This document shows positions 43,571 through 47,856 of a stretch of DNA of 47,856 bases, piece by piece. Within the stretch, counting starts at the first letter, position 1; every line of letters begins with the position of its first letter. The stretch covers positions 1 through 47,856 of the forward strand of contig SOJU01000281.1 in NCBI GenBank assembly GCA_004376465.1, given 5' to 3'. The notes under the pieces are model-generated. The model saw only the letters and a program-made list of their open reading frames with translations, ran no database searches and was not told the origin of the DNA. Position numbers and translations under genes: made by a program. Origin of the DNA: Anaerolineales bacterium (GTDB lineage Bacteria > Chloroflexota > Anaerolineae > Anaerolineales > E44-bin32).

Positions 43571-44607
43571 TGACTAATAAAGTTCTCGTTTACGTAGATC
43601 ACTTCAAGGGCGAGGCTTTACCTGCTTCCTGGGAAGCGATTGGGGCAGCCCGAAAGATCGCTGAATCCCTCGGTTCGGGAGTTACGGCGGTCATCATTGG
43701 ACAGGATGTTCAGCCGCTTGCCACACAGGCGATCGAATATGGAGCAGACGACGCAGTTGTTGCAGAGAACCCCGCTCTGGCGGATTTCCGGCCGGAGCCC
43801 TACGCAGATGTGCTCTCAAAAGCAGCTGCTGAGGCGGACGTGCTTCTCCTGCCCACCTCGGGACGGACACGCGAGCTCGCAGCAATGGTCGCTGTAGACC
43901 TCGAGACAGGCATGGCGCCAGATGTGATCGAGATCGAAGTCGATGGCGGATTGGTGCTCGCCACTCGCCCGATTTACGCTGGCAAATTGCTCTCCAAGGT
44001 AGTTATCAAAGAACGCAAGCCGCAGATTCTAACAACGCGAAGCCGTGCATTCCCAAAACCAGAGCCCGATGCAAGCCGCAGCGGGGAGATCACAAACCTC
44101 GAGTTCGAGGTCGGAGATGTTCCCACTGAGGTTCTTGGTTATAAAGAAGCGGCAGGGGGAGTGAGCCTGACGGATGCGGCAGTCATCGTCTCTGGAGGGC
44201 GTGGGGTTTCGAACAATCCCAGCCTGACACCCCCAGACGAGATTACGGATGAAAAGGACCAGGAGATCTGGCGAGCTCAACAAGGTTTCGGGCTCGTAGG
44301 TGATCTTGTTGGTGTGCTCAACGCAGCTATGGGGGCGAGTCGTGCGGCGGTTGATGCGGGCTATATCCCTTATGCCAATCAAGTAGGGCAAACCGGGAAA
44401 GTCGTCTCACCCGATCTGTACATCGCCAACGGGATATCCGGCGCCATTCAACACCTTGCCGGGATGCGTACTTCTAAAACGATCGTTGCCGTCAATAAAG
44501 ACCCTGAAGCGCCGATCTTCAGGTTAGCGCGCTTTGGTGTTGTCGGCGATCTGTTTGATGTTGTCCCTGCGCTCACTGCAGCCTTCAAGGAGCGACTCGG
44601 TAAGTAG
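43570..44607 (+). CDS. etfA: Electron transfer flavoprotein alpha subunit
   Basis: A 345-residue ETF alpha subunit carrying FAD. The C-terminal FAD domain has VSGGRGVSNN, then GFGLVGDLVGVLNAAMGASRAAVDAG and GQTGKVVSPDLYIANGISGAIQHLAGM, the standard FAD-binding signature. The final destination of the electrons (quinone or other) is not shown; no ETF:quinone oxidoreductase is in the window. It is followed by a strong terminator. Confidence 0.95.
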   Translation: MTNKVLVYVDHFKGEALPASWEAIGAARKIAESLGSGVTAVIIGQDVQPLATQAIEYGADDAVVAENPALADFRPEPYADVLSKAAAEADVLLLPTSGRTRELAAMVAVDLETGMAPDVIEIEVDGGLVLATRPIYAGKLLSKVVIKERKPQILTTRSRAFPKPEPDASRSGEITNLEFEVGDVPTEVLGYKEAAGGVSLTDAAVIVSGGRGVSNNPSLTPPDEITDEKDQEIWRAQQGFGLVGDLVGVLNAAMGASRAAVDAGYIPYANQVGQTGKVVSPDLYIANGISGAIQHLAGMRTSKTIVAVNKDPEAPIFRLARFGVVGDLFDVVPALTAAFKERLGK

Positions 44608-44636
44608 CGATAGTTGCGAATATGTGAGTGTGACTT

Positions 44637-44668
44637 TGCAGGGGCGCAGCTTATGCGCCCCTGCATTT
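44637..44668 (+). terminator. etfA terminator
   Basis: TGCAGGGGCGCA (44637-44648) and TGCGCCCCTGCA (44654-44665) make a perfect 12-bp stem around GCTTA, followed by TTTGTT. Confidence 0.9.
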
Positions 44669-44779
44669 GTTAAGTCCTTGACGGCGCTATCCATTACAGG
44701 CAGTATGAAACTATCTTCGACGTTCCGGCCTTCATTTTCATACAGGTATCTTTGAAGAAATCGTGATCTGTTGAAATCT

Positions 44780-44857
44780 ATGATGCGCTATTTGAAACTA
44801 TACTTTCGCATGGCTCGCCCCAATCAAATTCTGCTTATTGCCCTGGTTTTCTCATAG
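44780..44857 (+). pseudogene. N-terminal piece of the UbiA gene, ended by in-frame TAG
   Basis: From ATG 44780 or 44783 the frame reads LKLYFRMARPNQILLIALVF, a proper UbiA N-terminus (cytoplasmic helix plus ARP motif leading into the first membrane helix). It ends at TAG (44855-44857). Three codons later the same frame continues without a shift as GILMALARGASW. One base substitution would restore a 293-residue protein. Confidence 0.75.
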
Positions 44858-44866
44858 GGGATTCTG

Positions 44867-45661
44867 ATGGCTCTGGCACGTGGAGCATCATGGTCTTCTC
44901 TTTCTACCCTACTTGGATTAGGGGCTGCGATCCTGGTCTGTGTCTCCATTCACTTCGGGAACGAGTATGCAGATTACGAGACGGATAAGTTGACCAAGAG
45001 GACGCCTTACTCGGGTGGGAGTGGCGCTCTCCAGGATTCGGGTCTCGATAAGAATCTCGCTCTCAGCGGCGCGATCTTAGCGATGATCCTTGGTTTCACG
45101 ATCGCGTTCTTTGCTTTCTTAATGGGGCACCTTACCTTGCAGGTGCTGACTATCCTGGGATTGGCAGCCTTCTTTGGTTGGGGCTATTCGCTCAAACCCT
45201 TGAAGCTCGCGTGGCGAGGGTGGGGGGAGATCGATAACGCGTTGCTCGGTGCATGGTTATTGCCGATTTACGGTTATTCCGTGATCCATCATCGGGTAGA
45301 CACCTTAATCATGGCTGCAGCTGCTCCATTTGCTATGCTTGCCTTTCTAAATCTCTTGGCAACTCACTGGGCGGACCAGGAGGCGGATCGCGCGGTTGGA
45401 AAATATACGCTGGTGACAAAAATCTCCATTCCCCAATTGCGAATCTTGTACCTCTTGACGATGCTGGGTGCATATACGTGGGTTCATTGGCACTCCCAAT
45501 ATTCGCCGTTGGTCAAACTAAGCAGCTTTATCGTCGTTCCCGTGAGCCTCTGGGGGTTTGTCAGCTTTACCAAACAGCACAATCCGGCTCCTTCCGTGTT
45601 TGCGATGGTTGCATTCCTTCTCGTCCAGATTTTTTCCTGGGGTTATATCTACGTTTCGTAA
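44867..45661 (+). CDS. UbiA-family prenyltransferase, possibly restarted downstream of a nonsense codon
   Basis: The 264 residues from ATG 44867 contain seven to eight membrane helices and both UbiA aspartate motifs: NEYADYETDK (32-41) and DQEADRAVGK (169-178), so the active site is intact. MenA-like enzymes attach a polyprenyl chain to a quinone ring precursor; the second motif and size fit, but the substrate is not shown. The first membrane helix is cut by the TAG at 44855. AGGGG, contributed in part by that TAG, lies 7 bases before this ATG, so reinitiation with a shortened N-terminus is possible; otherwise this is a young pseudogene. Confidence 0.7.
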   Translation: MALARGASWSSLSTLLGLGAAILVCVSIHFGNEYADYETDKLTKRTPYSGGSGALQDSGLDKNLALSGAILAMILGFTIAFFAFLMGHLTLQVLTILGLAAFFGWGYSLKPLKLAWRGWGEIDNALLGAWLLPIYGYSVIHHRVDTLIMAAAAPFAMLAFLNLLATHWADQEADRAVGKYTLVTKISIPQLRILYLLTMLGAYTWVHWHSQYSPLVKLSSFIVVPVSLWGFVSFTKQHNPAPSVFAMVAFLLVQIFSWGYIYVS

Positions 45662-45763
45662 GCAAAGCCGTTTTCCAAGCGCGAGACCTCATATGATTAG
45701 TAAAATCTGGCCTCCGAATGAGAGACCAGCTTTACGTTGTGAGGAGTTGGAATTAGATCTTCG

Positions 45764-46210
45764 TTATTGGATCGGCAGACCCTGCGCTACCCAATCTTGG
45801 ATTCCACCGAGATCGTACACTGGTTGATAGCTGTTCTCAGCCAGGATCTGAGCTGCGGTGGCGCTGCGATTGCCGCTGCGGCAGTAGACCACGACAGGAG
45901 TACCCCCTGGCACTTCATCCAGTCGGGCTTGTAAAGTTTCAACCGAGATATTGACCGCGTATTGGATGTGACCAGAGGCAAATTCCTCTGGTGTACGAAC
46001 ATCGATGAGCAGGTGAGGAGAGCCATCACCGAACTCATTTTGATATTCGAGCGGTGTGATCCGTTGGGAGGCAAGTACAGGTGCGGTTGTTGATGCGGAA
46101 TTGGCGGTGGAGATCCAGGCGGCACCGCCAGCGATGAGGGCAAATACCGTGAGGGCAACGATGATAATCGTGCGATTCGAAGATTGAGATGCTCGGGATT
46201 TCTTAGTCAT
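45764..46210 (-). CDS. Membrane-anchored rhodanese-domain protein
   Basis: A 148-residue protein with a basic N-terminus, one membrane helix (about 14-34) and an exported single rhodanese domain (about 50-148). The active-site loop CRSGNRS begins at Cys110 and is complete, so sulfur transfer is chemically plausible. LLIDVRTPEEFASGHI and NIS are family motifs. It is a single gene convergent with the UbiA gene; its sulfur donor and acceptor are unknown. Confidence 0.88.
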   Translation of the reverse strand: MTKKSRASQSSNRTIIIVALTVFALIAGGAAWISTANSASTTAPVLASQRITPLEYQNEFGDGSPHLLIDVRTPEEFASGHIQYAVNISVETLQARLDEVPGGTPVVVYCRSGNRSATAAQILAENSYQPVYDLGGIQDWVAQGLPIQ

Positions 46211-46558
46211 AACAGAACTATCTTCCTTTTCTTGGTGATAAATTTGATCAAGGATTGTATCTTAAAGGCGATCAATGTGGCTGGCTTAATAGGAGCAGGG
46301 TGTTTCTAACGATGATTAGGGGTTAGTAAGCGAAGATCAGAACCTGTTGCCAGATCAACCTTGCCAGGCTCAGCACCTGGTTTGGATGGTAAACGGGCCC
46401 TACGAGAATTCTGACGCTACATTCTAGGAGAAATGTTTTTTCAGATGCTCGTTTAATTGAAAAGACTCCGTGTTGGCAGAACCGGTGAATAACATTTAGC
46501 ACATTGTTCGTTCTTGATTTGACAAAAATGAAGGGTAAGCACCAAAGAGGGTGGTTTG
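46211..46558. other. 348-base gap without recognisable gene
   Basis: This stretch separates the rhodanese gene from the ABC-2 permease. It is more AT-rich than the dcw region. A minus-strand frame crosses it but shows no domain, no ribosome-binding site and overlaps the permease gene. No clear terminator or promoter was found. Confidence 0.5.
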
Positions 46559-47353
46559 TTAAATATACAGGTCTCTCTTTGAGTACGTCACATACGCGCC
46601 AATCATGCTCACAGCAATGATCCCGACAGACAACCACACAAAGGTCATATCAATCTTTGATTCGTGCAGCAGCGTAACAGGATCGAAATATTTGAACGGT
46701 GAAAAGTATTTCAAAAACTCCAAATCCTTGCTCATACCAGAAATAATGGAGAGGAAATAGGTACCAAGTAATAGGAATACCGCCGTAGAACTGGCCCGTT
46801 TGTGCTGTTTCATCGCACACCCCAGGAAAATGCCAACAGCCAGGAAGACAATCTGGACGATCAATAGAGCCAGCATACCCAAAGTTAGAAAGTTATAAAA
46901 AACACCGTCAGGCTTATAGTTCCTCACACTGTACAGCGTGATGCCCCAGGTGATACCCAGTAAGGCAATGGAATAAACAAGCGCCGCCAGAGTTTTTGCG
47001 GTGATGATAGTGCTCCGTCGAACTGGTAAGGTAAGAGAAAACTCGACGGTTTTGTCCCGCTCTTCCTTCGAAATAATATCGCTTCCCCACATCACAGCAG
47101 AAATGGATAAAAGGAGACCAAAGAACGTGATCATCACGCCAAAGAAGCCCGATATCGTGGTTAGATTGAAGGCATTCATATTAAATGCCGCCAGCATAGC
47201 AGGCGGCATGCTATTCATAACCTCAATTAGCTCGGGATTATCATAATAGGCAGTGAACTTTGCGAATCCCACGACGTTGAACAAGATGACGATCCCAGCC
47301 CATATGAGCAGAGATTTAAAATTCGCTTTTAGTTCTCGGAAAAAGATATTCAC
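46559..47353 (-). CDS. ABC-2 type transporter permease
   Basis: A 264-residue integral membrane protein with six predicted helices. The N-terminus FFRELKANFKSLLIWAGIVI and the central SKEERDKTVEFSLTLPVRRSTIITAKTLAALVYS are typical of the ABC-2/NatB-like permease family, where the latter is a cytoplasmic coupling segment. The C-terminal part (YFSPFKYFDPVTLL through YVTYSKRDLYI) closely parallels that of the next gene, so the two are paralogs and probably form a heterodimer. The ATPase is expected upstream, beyond the right edge. Substrate unknown. Confidence 0.88.
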   Translation of the reverse strand: MNIFFRELKANFKSLLIWAGIVILFNVVGFAKFTAYYDNPELIEVMNSMPPAMLAAFNMNAFNLTTISGFFGVMITFFGLLLSISAVMWGSDIISKEERDKTVEFSLTLPVRRSTIITAKTLAALVYSIALLGITWGITLYSVRNYKPDGVFYNFLTLGMLALLIVQIVFLAVGIFLGCAMKQHKRASSTAVFLLLGTYFLSIISGMSKDLEFLKYFSPFKYFDPVTLLHESKIDMTFVWLSVGIIAVSMIGAYVTYSKRDLYI

Positions 47354-47362
47354 ATCTCCTCC

Positions 47363-47856
47363 TTACACCGCAGAGCGGATATTTCTTCTTGAATACAACA
47401 CATAGCTGCCAACGACAGAAATAATAATAGCAGCTACGCTTATCCACGCCAGGGGCAAATCATAGGCTGCGTGCTTAAGGATGTAGTTGGGTTCGAAATG
47501 TTTGAAGGGCGACAGGATTTCCAGCTTGTCCTCCCCGATCATTCCGCCAAAAGCATTCAGTACATACAATCCAAACACCAACGCCATCGAATATGGCGTT
47601 ACACTTCGCACCCTTTTCACCAGCAATGAGATCAGCATCCCAACCGTGAGGAAGAACAATTGAAAAACCGCGATGCTGAGCAGCAGAACTAGCACGGGTT
47701 TTGTCTCAAATTGCCCTCCATCGCTATACATGCGCAAGAACACAAAACTGCTGATCCAAACAATAAGATTCGTGATGGTCAGACCTGTCATGGCCGCGAG
47801 CAATTTGCTGGTCATGATCCTTGTGCGCCCTACTGGTTTGGCCAGCAGGAAGTCAG
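47363..47856 (-). CDS. ABC-2 type transporter permease (partial, runs off the window)
   Basis: The minus-strand frame stays open to the window edge. Upstream of the internal ATG at 47815 it reads FLLAKPVGRTRIMTSKLLAA, the conserved coupling segment before a membrane helix, so the true start lies to the right. About 164 C-terminal residues are visible, with four helices and an end (LSPFKHFEPNYILK, YVLYSRRNIRSAV) matching the downstream permease. It ends 9 bases before that gene, and the two are surely co-transcribed. Confidence 0.88.
   Translation of the reverse strand, partial: DFLLAKPVGRTRIMTSKLLAAMTGLTITNLIVWISSFVFLRMYSDGGQFETKPVLVLLLSIAVFQLFFLTVGMLISLLVKRVRSVTPYSMALVFGLYVLNAFGGMIGEDKLEILSPFKHFEPNYILKHAAYDLPLAWISVAAIIISVVGSYVLYSRRNIRSAV

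Noticed and set aside
46323..46637. 104-residue minus-strand frame in the gap before the ABC-2 permease
   Set aside because: No ribosome-binding site or domain, and it overlaps the end of the permease gene.

Overview
The window reads like a chromosome segment of a Chloroflexota bacterium, most likely Anaerolineae or a close relative. This is inference from gene content: a division and cell wall (dcw) cluster with several GTG/TTG starts and a coupled nrdR-nrdJ pair, an adenosylcobalamin-dependent ribonucleotide reductase, electron-transfer flavoproteins beside an acyl-CoA dehydrogenase, no outer-membrane genes, and Chloroflexota-style dispersed repeats of the GTCATTGCGAG type. No rRNA, tRNA, CRISPR array, prophage or complete transposon was found.

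Layout. 1-1030: a probable right end of an IS200/IS605-type element at the left edge, a bidirectional terminator, an FmdB-like zinc ribbon gene (-), and the RNase P RNA gene with its promoter and a strong terminator. 1190-19045: the dcw cluster on +, opened by a clear MraZ operator (four TGGG units at an exact 10-bp period): mraZ, rsmH, ftsL-like, ftsI, murF, mraY, a small unknown gene, murD, ftsW, murG, a CvpA-like gene, murC, a second small unknown gene, murB, ddl, ftsQ, ftsA, ftsZ. Most junctions overlap (ATGA or GTGA), so the block is translationally coupled. murE is absent. 19100-22365: nrdR and the class II reductase nrdJ with their own promoter and terminator. 22558-22977: a YjbQ-family gene.

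22980-28270 is the accessory part. It has a 0.8-kb nest of palindromic intergenic repeats with two identical 204-bp copies 580 bp apart. A TetR regulator follows, with a perfect 24-bp palindromic operator just after its -10 box. Next come an epimerase-like gene, a short-chain dehydrogenase, and the decayed remains of an ABC efflux system: a permease C-terminus, an apparently intact HlyD-like lipoprotein, and a frameshifted ATPase.

28269-47856 holds a deoxynucleoside kinase, a secreted four-repeat DUF5666 protein with promoter and terminator, and, on the minus strand, an endonuclease IV-like gene and a large cytosolic histidine kinase. It also holds a conserved minus-strand housekeeping block (yqeY-pgpH-ybeY-dgkA) and a second minus-strand group (TPR protein, lipoprotein, mtaB). 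Divergent from that lie an acyl-CoA dehydrogenase with etfB-etfA, a UbiA prenyltransferase interrupted by an in-frame TAG near its N-terminus, a membrane-anchored rhodanese, and two tandem paralogous ABC-2 permeases; the second runs off the right edge.

Functionally, the left half couples peptidoglycan precursor synthesis (MurB, C, D, F, Ddl, MraY, MurG), septal assembly (FtsI, W, L, Q, A, Z) and dNTP supply (NrdR/NrdJ). The right half is RNA maturation, c-di-AMP turnover, fatty-acid-type oxidation and membrane transport. No complete undescribed system was found. The best novelty candidates are the two small unknown genes inside the dcw cluster, the repeat nest, and the stop-interrupted UbiA gene.
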